The translations under genes and the position numbers were made by a program. Positions 56,531-64,000 of a stretch of DNA of 64,000 bases are shown piece after piece. Under the pieces are notes generated by a model. The model was given only the letters and a program-made list of their open reading frames with translations. It did not search any database and was not told the DNA's origin. Source of the DNA: Ruegeria faecimaris (GTDB taxonomy: Bacteria > Pseudomonadota > Alphaproteobacteria > Rhodobacterales > Rhodobacteraceae); contig NZ_FXTE01000001.1 of assembly GCF_900182615.1 (NCBI RefSeq), forward strand, positions 806,001 through 870,000, in the 5' to 3' direction. The stretch's first letter is position 1, and each line of letters opens with the position of its first letter.

Positions 56531-57943
56531 ATGCTGACCCGATTAAGCCTGCGCCTGCGGATTTTCCTCTTCTTCTGCCTGCTGGCGGTCGGCGGGGTTG
56601 CCGTCAGCTCGGTTGCGCTTTGGGTCAGCTACAGGCGAGCGGCGGATCCGGCCCTTTTCGACGCGTTCATCTTTGCAGAGATCGTCATCGGGTTCGGTCT
56701 GCTGGCCCTGATCGCCGCTGTCTGGCTATTGTTCGACGATAATGTCGCCAAGCCGATCGAAAGGCTTTCCGCTGAACTGCGCGCACGAGCGCATGCCGGT
56801 GTCAGCCGCGACCTCGATCTGCAAGCCGCGCGGTATCTTGGCGACCTGGCCCCTGCGGCTGCCGGTCTGGCCAACCAACTGTCCGACAAGACCATGGGCG
56901 TGGCAGAGGCTGTCGCTGCTGAAACCGAGCATCTGGCTGTGGAACAGCAAAGGCTTAGGGCGCTTTTGACTGAAATTCCTGTAGCCATATTGCTGGCTAG
57001 CCCCTCTCACAGGCTCGTTTTGTATGACGGACAGGCGGCCGAGGTTCTGGCACAGATTTCGCATCCACGCCTGAATGCGCCACTGTTCGATTACTTCCAG
57101 CCAGACGCGCTGCAGAAAGCCTATGCCAAACTGGCCAAGACCGGGATGGAGGCATCCTGTTCGCTGACCAGCATTGATGGGGCGCAGACCTATTCAGCCC
57201 GCATGAAACCGCTGGGGGAAACTTCCGGCTATATGCTGATCCTAGATGACAGCGCCGCCAATATAGCGCCTGAGGCTGCCAGACCTCTGGTCTATGACTT
57301 TGGTTTGCTGAACACATCCACCGACCAATCATTCGAGACATTGCCTCTGCGCGAGCTTTGTTTTGTTGTCTTCGACACCGAAACCACAGGCCTGCTGCCG
57401 CACAAAGACGAGATCGTCCAGATCGGCGCAGTCCGTGTGGTAAATGGACGGATGGTCGAAGGCGAAAGGCTGGATATGCTGGTGAACCCGGTCATGCCGA
57501 TCCCTGCCGCCTCGACCAAGGTTCACAAGATCACGGATCGAATGGTCGAAGGCGCGCCGGAAATCGCCGAAGCCGGGCGTATCTTTCACGAATTCGCGCG
57601 AAATGCCGTAATCGTGGCGCATAATGCACCTTTTGATATGGCGTTTCTGCGACGCCACGCCGACCGTATGAAAGTTGAGTGGACGCATCCCGTACTGGAT
57701 ACGGTCCTGCTATCAGCGGTCCTGTTCGGCGCCAGCGACACGCACACTTTGGACGCGCTGTGCGAACGGCTGGACATTACAATTCCGCATGAGCTGCGCC
57801 ATACGGCATTGGGTGATGCAGTTGCCACCGCCGAGGCGCTGGTTCGGATGCTTCCGATGCTGCAAGCGCGCGGGATGAATACGTTTGGCGAGGTCATCGA
57901 AGCAACCCGCCGGCACGGTCGTCTGCTTGAGGACCTGAACTGA
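56531..57943 (+). CDS. Membrane-tethered DEDDh 3'-5' exonuclease with sensor-like N-terminus
   Basis: A 470-residue protein. Two N-terminal helices (about 10-32 and 48-68) are followed by a HAMP-like linker (70-120), a PAS-like domain (about 140-245) and a DnaQ/PolC-type exonuclease domain. Catalytic residues are Asp282 and Glu284 (FDTETTG), Asp369 (HNAPFDMAFL), His424 and Asp429 (HTALGDA). A membrane sensor fused to an exonuclease is unusual; a role in second-messenger or modified-protein turnover is possible, DNA repair less so. Confidence 0.85.
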   Translation: MLTRLSLRLRIFLFFCLLAVGGVAVSSVALWVSYRRAADPALFDAFIFAEIVIGFGLLALIAAVWLLFDDNVAKPIERLSAELRARAHAGVSRDLDLQAARYLGDLAPAAAGLANQLSDKTMGVAEAVAAETEHLAVEQQRLRALLTEIPVAILLASPSHRLVLYDGQAAEVLAQISHPRLNAPLFDYFQPDALQKAYAKLAKTGMEASCSLTSIDGAQTYSARMKPLGETSGYMLILDDSAANIAPEAARPLVYDFGLLNTSTDQSFETLPLRELCFVVFDTETTGLLPHKDEIVQIGAVRVVNGRMVEGERLDMLVNPVMPIPAASTKVHKITDRMVEGAPEIAEAGRIFHEFARNAVIVAHNAPFDMAFLRRHADRMKVEWTHPVLDTVLLSAVLFGASDTHTLDALCERLDITIPHELRHTALGDAVATAEALVRMLPMLQARGMNTFGEVIEATRRHGRLLEDLN

Positions 57944-57954
57944 GGGCGTAATAT

Positions 57955-58014
57955 GCACCTCAGGCGCAGCTTTTCATGGACAATCCCGACTTGCCGTGGC
58001 ACCTGAGGCGCGGC
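57955..58014 (+). repeat. Near-identical direct repeats upstream of the flavin reductase
   Basis: GCACCTCAGGCGCAGC at 57955-57970 and GCACCTGAGGCGCGGC at 57999-58014 agree at 14 of 16 positions, 44 bases apart. They could be binding sites for a regulator, or chance; no function is known. Confidence 0.35.
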
Positions 58015-58031
58015 CACAGAATGAGCGTGAG

Positions 58032-58532
58032 ATGACGGACCGCACCTTCACCCCAACCCCGGACAACAGCACCGCGTTTCGCGAAGCATTGGGGTGTTTT
58101 GGAACCGGGGTCACGGTCGTCACCACCGAAACAGCGCTGGGGCCCCGCGCAATCACGGTCAATTCGTTTTCCTCGGTCTCGCTGACGCCTCCGCTGGTGC
58201 TGTGGTGCCTGGCGAAGGATTCGAACCGGTTCGACGCTTTCAAAGACTGCGATCACTATTCGATCCATGTGATGGCTGAGGAACAGCAGGAACAGGCCCT
58301 AAAATTCGCGCGCGAGGGTGCGGATTTTTCACATGTCAACTGGGCCGCAGATCACCGTGGTCGCCCTCGTCTGGCGGATTGTCTGGCGCGCTTCGACTGC
58401 CAGCTTCATGCCCGGCACGAGGCAGGGGATCATCTGATCATCGTGGGTGAAGTCGAACAGGCCATGTTCCGCACCGGCAAAGGTCTGATCTTCAAACGCG
58501 GTCAGTTCGGCGGGTTTGCCGATCTTCTATAA
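58032..58532 (+). CDS. Flavin reductase family protein
   Basis: A 166-residue FMN-binding split-barrel protein from ATG 58032. It matches the HpaC/FRP-type oxidoreductases: FREALGCFGTGVTVVTT, then ITVNSFSSVSLTPPLVLWCL, and a C-terminal GDHLIIVGEVEQ. They supply reduced flavin to partner monooxygenases; no partner gene is nearby. The start at 57996 would be GTG and adds residues outside the fold. Confidence 0.88.
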   Translation: MTDRTFTPTPDNSTAFREALGCFGTGVTVVTTETALGPRAITVNSFSSVSLTPPLVLWCLAKDSNRFDAFKDCDHYSIHVMAEEQQEQALKFAREGADFSHVNWAADHRGRPRLADCLARFDCQLHARHEAGDHLIIVGEVEQAMFRTGKGLIFKRGQFGGFADLL

Positions 58533-58535
58533 GCC

Positions 58536-59018
58536 CTATTCGTCCAGCGATCCGTGGACGGCCAGCGCCTCAAGCTGGGTTTCCTGCGGTGTGATGATGC
58601 GAAACGCCTCAAGCACCCCGGTTTCAGACAGCTCACGGGCGACCGTCAGCAAGGTATTGGCGGCGTGATCATCGCATAGCTCTGCCATATGCGCGATCTC
58701 TTCCTGCGCAACACCCATGGCGGCCTCGACCGATGGGGCTCCGTAAAATTGCACGAAATGTTCCGCCAAATTCCGGGCAATCTGGTCGATCTCAGCCTGT
58801 TCAACCTGCGTCACTGCTACAAAGGTCACCCGGCCGAATGTCTCAACCCCCAACCAACCATTCGCAAAGGCCTGGCGGGCTTTACCCTCCAAATCGCCTT
58901 CGCCCCAATTCGAAAACTCGAACCCGCCGGAAATGCACCATTCACCCGTTCTCGCCGGAGAATGAAACACATTCATGTCGCTTTCATCGAAATGGATCGC
59001 ACGGGCCAGTTTCATCAT
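58536..59018 (-). CDS. DUF6505 family protein
   Basis: A 160-residue soluble protein. By sequence it fits DUF6505 (LARAIHFDESDMNVFH and GEWCISGGFEFSNW near the start). No catalytic motif is evident. It is the last gene of an operon with overlaps of 4 bases: mrp, then the BPL-like gene, then this one. Confidence 0.72.
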   Translation of the reverse strand: MMKLARAIHFDESDMNVFHSPARTGEWCISGGFEFSNWGEGDLEGKARQAFANGWLGVETFGRVTFVAVTQVEQAEIDQIARNLAEHFVQFYGAPSVEAAMGVAQEEIAHMAELCDDHAANTLLTVARELSETGVLEAFRIITPQETQLEALAVHGSLDE

Positions 59019-59710
59019 CCGTTCTCCAGTAAGTCAGTCAGCGGGTGCAGGCGGGTGTCTGCACCATTGCGGATAAGCATGCCAAACCGTTCATCAGTGC
59101 CCAAAAAAACCCCGATCTCGCCAAAGGGTTCGCCAACACCACGCAGCAGCCCCAACCATTCGCTGTGCAGGGGCGCGTTGCCGTCTTCTTGCCAACGGTT
59201 GAGCCATGTCAGCATGTGGCGCGACCAGCTTTCGACCAGCTGGACAGGCTGGACCTCGGCACACCCTTCATCATAGAGCGCTGTGATATCCGGGGTCTGG
59301 CCTGGCGCAGTGCTGGTCTGTAGCAAGGCCAGCTCCCAGCCGACAATCAACCAGTCAGGCTCAATCTGAGGGTCTGAAGTCGACGCAGCAACCTGAAACT
59401 TGCCGCAGGTCGCACCATTCACACAGATAGGGCCGCCCCAGTCCAGATGAACGGCAACCTCGGGCGGGGCCAGAGCGCCCAGCGCATTCTGAAACCCAAC
59501 TCCGCAAAGCGGCAACATCACCATGGCGTCCTGCAATGGAACCTCAGGTGCAAATACAATGGCAACGCGCAAACGGTTGGCCTGAATATTGTAGACCACC
59601 GTTCCGGCATCACAGCCCAGCGCCGCCATCGCCTGGGCGCGTTCGAACGGGTCTTCCCCGCCCTGAACGGCATGTCCAGTCAGCAACGGAGGAAAGACCG
59701 GCTGGGTCAT
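59015..59710 (-). CDS. Biotin/lipoate-protein ligase-like protein (DUF4444)
   Basis: A 231-residue protein with a BirA/LplA-like fold plus a C-terminal DUF4444 part. The segments VHLDWGGPICVNG and CGKFQVAAS line up by eye with the KWPND-VxVNG-GxLxE region of biotin ligases, but the Lys and the GRGRxG loop are absent. So it may be inactive or act on another substrate. It overlaps mrp and DUF6505 genes by 4 bases each. Confidence 0.7.
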   Translation of the reverse strand: MTQPVFPPLLTGHAVQGGEDPFERAQAMAALGCDAGTVVYNIQANRLRVAIVFAPEVPLQDAMVMLPLCGVGFQNALGALAPPEVAVHLDWGGPICVNGATCGKFQVAASTSDPQIEPDWLIVGWELALLQTSTAPGQTPDITALYDEGCAEVQPVQLVESWSRHMLTWLNRWQEDGNAPLHSEWLGLLRGVGEPFGEIGVFLGTDERFGMLIRNGADTRLHPLTDLLENG

Positions 59711-60768
59711 GCATTGCCCTTGGTGATCATGTCGCGGGCAATCTTGCGGAAAGCTTCGGCCTGTGCGCTGTCTGGCTTGCTGACAACGATGGGCGCCCCC
59801 CCATCCGCCGCAACCCGGATATCCAGATGCAGCGGAATCTCACCAAGCAGCGGAATGCCCAGCGCCTCGGCCTCAGCGGCGACGCCGCCATGTCCGAACA
59901 CATGTTCCTCATGCCCGCAGTTGGAACAGATATGGGTCGACATATTCTCGATCATCCCAATAATCGGCGTCTTGAGCTGATTGAACATATCGATCCCTTT
60001 GCGCGCGTCGATCAGGGCCACGTCCTGCGGGGTCGACACCACGATGGCCCCGTCCACCTTGAACTTCTGGCTGAGCGTCAGTTGCACATCGCCGGTGCCC
60101 GGCGGTAGGTCGACAATCAATACATCCAATGCTCCCCACTGAACCTGCCCCATCATCTGCTGAAGCGCGCCCATCAGCATCGGACCACGCCAGACGACCG
60201 CCTGCCCTTCGTTGGTCATCAGTCCCATCGACATCATCGTGACGCCATGATTGCGCAGGGGCAGGATCGTTTTGCCATCCGGGCTGGCCGGGCGGCCAGA
60301 GACACCCAGCATCCGAGGCTGTGATGGGCCATAGACATCAGCATCCAACAACCCGACACGCCGCCCTTCTGCAGCCAAAGCACAAGCCAGATTTGCGGAT
60401 ACGGTGGATTTACCGACTCCGCCCTTACCGGATGCAACGGCGATGATCCGATCGACACCCGGAACGGCCTGCGGACCTGTCTGAGATGGTTTCGGCTTGG
60501 GCTTCAGTTCAGGCGGGGCCTTTTCGGAATGCGCAGTCATCATGGCGGAAACCTTGTCGACCCCCTCCACCAACTGCGCAGCCTGCTCGGCGGCGGCGCG
60601 CACCGGCTCCATCCGCTCTGCCTGTTTCGGATCAATCTCAAGCACAAAGCGCACTGTATCGCCATCGACATTCAACGCGCGGACAACTCCGGCGCTGACG
60701 ATATCCTGGCCTGAAACCGGATCGGTGATTTTCTTCAGGTTCGCCAGAACCGCGTCACGAACACTCAT
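59707..60768 (-). CDS. mrp: Mrp/NBP35-type iron-sulfur cluster carrier ATPase
   Basis: A 353-residue P-loop protein. An N-terminal FSCA-like domain (about 5-75) precedes a proline- and lysine-rich linker and the ATPase. The P-loop is GKGGVGKS (114-121); the cluster-binding CSNC motif is in THICSNCGHEEHVFG. It hands 4Fe-4S clusters to target enzymes. First gene of an operon with the BPL-like and DUF6505 genes. Confidence 0.94.
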   Translation of the reverse strand: MSVRDAVLANLKKITDPVSGQDIVSAGVVRALNVDGDTVRFVLEIDPKQAERMEPVRAAAEQAAQLVEGVDKVSAMMTAHSEKAPPELKPKPKPSQTGPQAVPGVDRIIAVASGKGGVGKSTVSANLACALAAEGRRVGLLDADVYGPSQPRMLGVSGRPASPDGKTILPLRNHGVTMMSMGLMTNEGQAVVWRGPMLMGALQQMMGQVQWGALDVLIVDLPPGTGDVQLTLSQKFKVDGAIVVSTPQDVALIDARKGIDMFNQLKTPIIGMIENMSTHICSNCGHEEHVFGHGGVAAEAEALGIPLLGEIPLHLDIRVAADGGAPIVVSKPDSAQAEAFRKIARDMITKGNA

Positions 60769-60878
60769 GCCATTACCCTTTTGGTTTGCCCGGTCGTTGG
60801 GATACGTTTCATTGCATGTGTCTCCGTCTTTTTTTCGTTCATTTGACGCATTCGGGCGCAGGCCGATAAGCTGCCTCC

Positions 60879-61607
60879 ATGCGGGTTACCTTCTTTTGCC
60901 TGAGCTTGCTGCTCTCTGCTACCCCCTCTTGGTCGCAAGAGGCGCTGGGGCTTGCCGCCCCGGATGAGGTTACAGACTCTGGTCTGTTGCAACATATTCT
61001 TCCGCGTTTTTCTCTCAAGACCGGGATACGCGTCGTTGCGGACGATACCGGCGCTATGTCTCTGGGTGGATCACCGCCAGGCGATCCGGTTTTCGCGCGT
61101 CACGGGGTCACTTACCACCTGCGCATACTGGACGACACAAAGCAGCTTCGGTTTCGGGACTGGCTGCTGTCTGACATCGGCAAGCGCACCGTTGAGAGTT
61201 TCGCGCCCGAAAGCGGCCCGCCCTATTCCGCCAGCTTAACGGTCGAGGCCGCGACCGAGACCGACAAGATCGACGGCGACGCTGTCCTGGGTGCGGAGCT
61301 GTCGATGACCCATTGCGGGCGCTGCCATGTGATCGGTCCGCAGAACCAGATGAACGGGCTTGGCTCCACCCCCTCATTCGCTGTGCTGCGGGCGATGCCA
61401 GACTGGTCTGATAGGTTTCAGGCCTTCTTTGCCCTGAACCCTCATCCTGCTTTTACGCAGATTGAGGACGTAACCCCGCCCTTTGACCCTCTGCGTCCCT
61501 CGCCAATCCACCCGGTCGAGATGACGCTGGAGGAGTTAGAGGCGATTCTGGCCTTTGTCTCGGCCATCGAGGCAGCAGATCTGGGCGCGCCGCTACAGCT
61601 TCAATGA
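60879..61607 (+). CDS. Secreted protein with truncated TupA-like region and cytochrome c motif
   Basis: A 242-residue exported protein (signal peptide to about residue 19). Residues 31-110 resemble both ends of a tungstate/molybdate-type binding protein (DSGLLQHILPRFSLKTGIRV and FRDWLLSDIGKRTVESF) with the middle lobe missing. The C-terminal half has a CGRCH heme motif (146-150) and possibly Met215 as the far ligand. It ends inside the polyferredoxin gene by 7 bases (convergent). Function is unknown; a redox role linked to a formate dehydrogenase locus is possible. Confidence 0.75.
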   Translation: MRVTFFCLSLLLSATPSWSQEALGLAAPDEVTDSGLLQHILPRFSLKTGIRVVADDTGAMSLGGSPPGDPVFARHGVTYHLRILDDTKQLRFRDWLLSDIGKRTVESFAPESGPPYSASLTVEAATETDKIDGDAVLGAELSMTHCGRCHVIGPQNQMNGLGSTPSFAVLRAMPDWSDRFQAFFALNPHPAFTQIEDVTPPFDPLRPSPIHPVEMTLEELEAILAFVSAIEAADLGAPLQLQ

Positions 61608-63553
61608 TCCTTTCTTTTCGAGAAATAGTCCTCGGTCGTGACGACTTTGGGTTTCGGGTTTGACTGAAACGGGTTGTCCTTGTGCTGGAACTGCGCGTTC
61701 ACACGACAGTTGTCACACATCTGGATCATGCGCGCCTGTTCGGATGTCGCAAACATCGGATGCGTACCAGACAGCTTTTCCATGATACGTTCGACGGTCG
61801 ATTTGACACCAAAGAGGGCACCGCATTCCACACACGCAAAAGGGTCTTCTTCGTTCAACACGTCCTGAGACAGGGCCGCATCACTTAAATCCAGTTGCGG
61901 TACCAGAGTTATCGCATTCTCGGGGCAGATTGTTCGGCATAGGCCACATTGCAGACAGGCATCCTGTTGGAAGTTCAGCTGCGGCATATCCGGGTTGTCG
62001 GCCAAAGCGCCTGACGGACAAAGGGACACGCAGCTGAGGCACAATGTACAGGCGTCCGTATCCACCGCGATGGCCCCATAGGGTGCATTCTCGGGCAAGG
62101 GCAACGGGGCTGCGGCCTGCGGGTTCAGCGCCTGTGCGGCCAGTCGCGTAATCTGCCTGCGATTTCCCAGCGGCAGAACCGGGTCGGCCAAGGGGGGCGG
62201 CACGTCCTGCGCATATAGCAGGTCGGACAGCGCATCGGGATCAGCCTCATCGATCTGTGCCAACCCTGCAGTCCCAGCGATAGCCTGCGCCAGCGCCAGT
62301 TCGCGGTCCAAGGCATCCCTTTCGGTTGTTGGGGCCAGCAGCACATCAACCCGCGCAAACCCATGTGCCAGCGCGGCCAGCATCTCGGCATGGCCAAAGC
62401 CCGAGATCACGTTCAGCTCCAGCGGGATCACATCCGCTGGAATCCCGCGTCCGAAACGGGCGGACAGGCGGATCATTTCGGCCCCATGCGCGTCATGCAC
62501 CAACAGTCGGGGTGCTTGCCCGCCTGCACGCCGGTAGGTTCGCGACAGAATGTGCATCCGTGACAGCAGCGCAGAAACGGGCGGATCCTCGTAAGTTATC
62601 GCGGTAGATGGGCAAACCGCCGCGCATTCTCCGCACCCCGCGCAAACCATAGGGTCGATGGCTACATGTTCGCCCGCAGGGGTGATCGCCCCCGTCGGGC
62701 AGATATCCAGGCAATTCGTACACCCGACCTGTTCGGCACGGGAATGCGCACAGAGGGATTCTTCCAACCGGACATAGAGAGGCTTTTCAAATGTCCCGAC
62801 CAGTTGCATGGCCTCAAACGCCAGCCGTTCGACAGCGACCGCATCTTTGGGATCAGCTCGCAAATACCCTTCGCGCTTGGCTGGGGCCTGAACCAGAGGC
62901 GTGCCGCCGGTCAGATCCACAACCATATCGCATGAGGAGTTCGCCCCATCGCGCGGTTCGGTCCAGCCAAAGGCCCCGCGCCCACCGGGTTCAAGCTGTT
63001 GCAACGCATCCAGCTTTATCGAAAACCCGCCCAGCGCACCTTTCACAGTACGAACGCGCCCGCGCACCACATCAAAGCTGCGCGACATGGGGTCCATGTC
63101 ATCAGTAGCCAAGACCGTCACGGCCAACTGGTCCGACAGGCGTTCTGCCACTTCAAAGCTCAGCGCGCCGGGCCCGACGATGAAACACGTCCCTTCGCTG
63201 ACCACATCGACACTGGGTGTGATCGGCTGAGGCAACACCGCCTCAGCAGCCAGCGCGGCCATTTTGGGGGCAGCATCCTGCCCTTGTTCAGACCACCCAG
63301 CACGATCGCGAAGATCGACAAACCCTGGCACCTCGACACCTAACTCATCGGCCAATGCCAGAAAAACATCCTGCTCTTGTGTACAGGCTATTACGACTTT
63401 GCCCTCTTGCAGCGGCTGTGCGACGCTTTCCAGTTCTTTCGTACATAATGCGGTGTGAATTCTGGAGCAGGCGACATCGCAAGCTGACGATAGTTTCTCA
63501 GCGTCAATGGTTTGCGTTCCCGCGCAGTCACATAGCAGCAATCTTGTTCCCAT
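61601..63553 (-). CDS. Polyferredoxin (4Fe-4S binding protein), formate-dehydrogenase locus type
   Basis: A 650-residue soluble protein from ATG 63553, preceded by GGGGGAGG. Four cluster motifs are clear: CTNCLDICPTGAI, CAGCGECAAVCPSTAI, CTLCLSCVSLCPSGAL and CLQCGLCRTICPENAI. Additional CVECG and CDNC pairs near the end may bind another metal. It is the 4Fe-4S gene that sits beside DUF3305/DUF3306 and formate dehydrogenase genes in Rhodobacteraceae. The longer reading from 63706 adds 51 residues without family support. Confidence 0.88.
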   Translation of the reverse strand: MGTRLLLCDCAGTQTIDAEKLSSACDVACSRIHTALCTKELESVAQPLQEGKVVIACTQEQDVFLALADELGVEVPGFVDLRDRAGWSEQGQDAAPKMAALAAEAVLPQPITPSVDVVSEGTCFIVGPGALSFEVAERLSDQLAVTVLATDDMDPMSRSFDVVRGRVRTVKGALGGFSIKLDALQQLEPGGRGAFGWTEPRDGANSSCDMVVDLTGGTPLVQAPAKREGYLRADPKDAVAVERLAFEAMQLVGTFEKPLYVRLEESLCAHSRAEQVGCTNCLDICPTGAITPAGEHVAIDPMVCAGCGECAAVCPSTAITYEDPPVSALLSRMHILSRTYRRAGGQAPRLLVHDAHGAEMIRLSARFGRGIPADVIPLELNVISGFGHAEMLAALAHGFARVDVLLAPTTERDALDRELALAQAIAGTAGLAQIDEADPDALSDLLYAQDVPPPLADPVLPLGNRRQITRLAAQALNPQAAAPLPLPENAPYGAIAVDTDACTLCLSCVSLCPSGALADNPDMPQLNFQQDACLQCGLCRTICPENAITLVPQLDLSDAALSQDVLNEEDPFACVECGALFGVKSTVERIMEKLSGTHPMFATSEQARMIQMCDNCRVNAQFQHKDNPFQSNPKPKVVTTEDYFSKRKDH

Positions 63554-63783
63554 AACCTCCCCCGGATGTCCTCCCCAGTCCAAGGTAAGCTTAGAACCTC
63601 TGAAGAAAGTAGCAATGCCCGTGGGGGTCGGATCGCCGGAACAAAGCCCGATAAGAGCCGCGAGGACCGTAAACAATCGGTGAAGGGTGCATATTCGACC
63701 ACCCAAGGACTTGGCAGGAAGCTACTTTGTGTACCATAGTAGACCCTGAGGAAGGCAGGGGAGAGCTTTCCAGGGAGGACTTA

Positions 63784-64000
63784 GTGGCCAAGGCCGCCAG
63801 CCAGATTGAAATGCCAATCGGCGTCGTCGTGCGCAAAACACCCGGGGTTACACGCTGGGCGCAATGGAACTGGCGCGCCGTCGCCGTGCTGCCCGGCGCT
63901 GGACCGGCCGATTGGCTGGAGATGCGGCGCGAGGGTGAAGCGGTCGAGTACCACGCGGCCACCCTGCCCCTGACCCTTTGGTCAGATGAGGCCGAAGCCT
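63784..64000 (+). CDS. DUF3305 protein (3' partial)
   Basis: Begins at GTG 63784 after GGGAGGA and continues past the right edge. The first 72 residues fit DUF3305 (IEMPIGVVVRKTPGV, TRWAQWNWRAVAVLPGAGPA). Such genes usually precede DUF3306, a TorD-like chaperone and formate dehydrogenase subunits. It is divergent from the polyferredoxin with a 230-base gap where I see no further gene. Confidence 0.85.
   Translation, partial: MAKAASQIEMPIGVVVRKTPGVTRWAQWNWRAVAVLPGAGPADWLEMRREGEAVEYHAATLPLTLWSDEAEA

Noticed and set aside
63711-63737. Possible sigma-70 promoter TTGGCA...TACCAT before the DUF3305 gene
   Set aside because: The spacing is 15 bases and the -10 match is poor; not listed as a feature.
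1-64000. tRNA genes, rRNA, CRISPR arrays and insertion sequences
   Set aside because: Looked for by eye on both strands. No cloverleaf-type clusters, regular spaced repeats or transposase genes were found; a scan by tRNAscan and CRISPR finders would settle it.

Overview
The window looks like an ordinary chromosomal segment of an alphaproteobacterium, most likely a marine Rhodobacteraceae (Roseobacter group). This rests on a combination of signs, not on one marker gene: a GcvT-fused FAD dehydrogenase, a TRAP transporter, a DUF5993-dsbB pair, a 4Fe-4S/DUF3305 formate-dehydrogenase accessory locus, and a LexA box of the alphaproteobacterial form GAAC-N7-GAAC. I see no rRNA, tRNA, CRISPR array, insertion sequence, prophage or integrase other than XerD. 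Genes are tightly packed, often with 4-bp ATGA overlaps, and several convergent pairs share one bidirectional hairpin terminator.

Region by region. 1-7 kb: tail of ssb, a site-2-protease-like M50 peptidase, aroK-aroB (shikimate pathway), a tiny membrane ORF overlapping a secreted protein of unknown function, xerD, and a CNNM/CorC-type membrane protein. 7-15 kb: a dimethylglycine/sarcosine dehydrogenase-like enzyme, a MobA/MocA-like nucleotidyltransferase, an AT-rich 0.7-kb gap, then a DegP protease followed by a two-component system (envelope stress), a TfoX C-terminal protein and ndk. 15-26 kb: MFS exporter, ABC-F ATPase, MarC, a membrane-anchored retropepsin-like protease, an orphan ImuA-like gene with a LexA box, two further MFS proteins flanking a YceI-like protein, and a YqiJ-flotillin pair.

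26-39 kb: metG with an unusual KMSKS loop, an RND periplasmic adaptor and pump, glpD divergent from a glpR-type repressor, a DUF5993-dsbB pair with shifted cysteines, and a DUF3302-HlyD-NodT outer-membrane efflux set. 39-49 kb: mprF, an Lrp regulator divergent from an arginase-CtlX-ornithine cyclodeaminase operon (arginine and citrulline to ornithine to proline), and a TRAP dicarboxylate-type transporter with a hairpin between the binding protein and permease genes.

49-58 kb is the most interesting part: acs, adk, DUF4212, a cation/acetate-type symporter with an EF-hand-like loop, then a cNMP-CBS-nucleotidyltransferase (DUF294) protein, a two-helix membrane protein and a membrane-tethered DEDDh exonuclease. 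Acetyl-CoA synthetase makes AMP, adenylate kinase removes it, and the symporter brings in the substrate. The downstream three genes look like an uncharacterised nucleotide-based control module for that uptake. 58-64 kb: flavin reductase, an mrp-(biotin/lipoate ligase-like)-DUF6505 operon with 4-bp overlaps, a secreted protein joining a truncated TupA-like region to a cytochrome c motif, a polyferredoxin and the start of a DUF3305 gene, which points to a formate dehydrogenase locus beyond the right edge.
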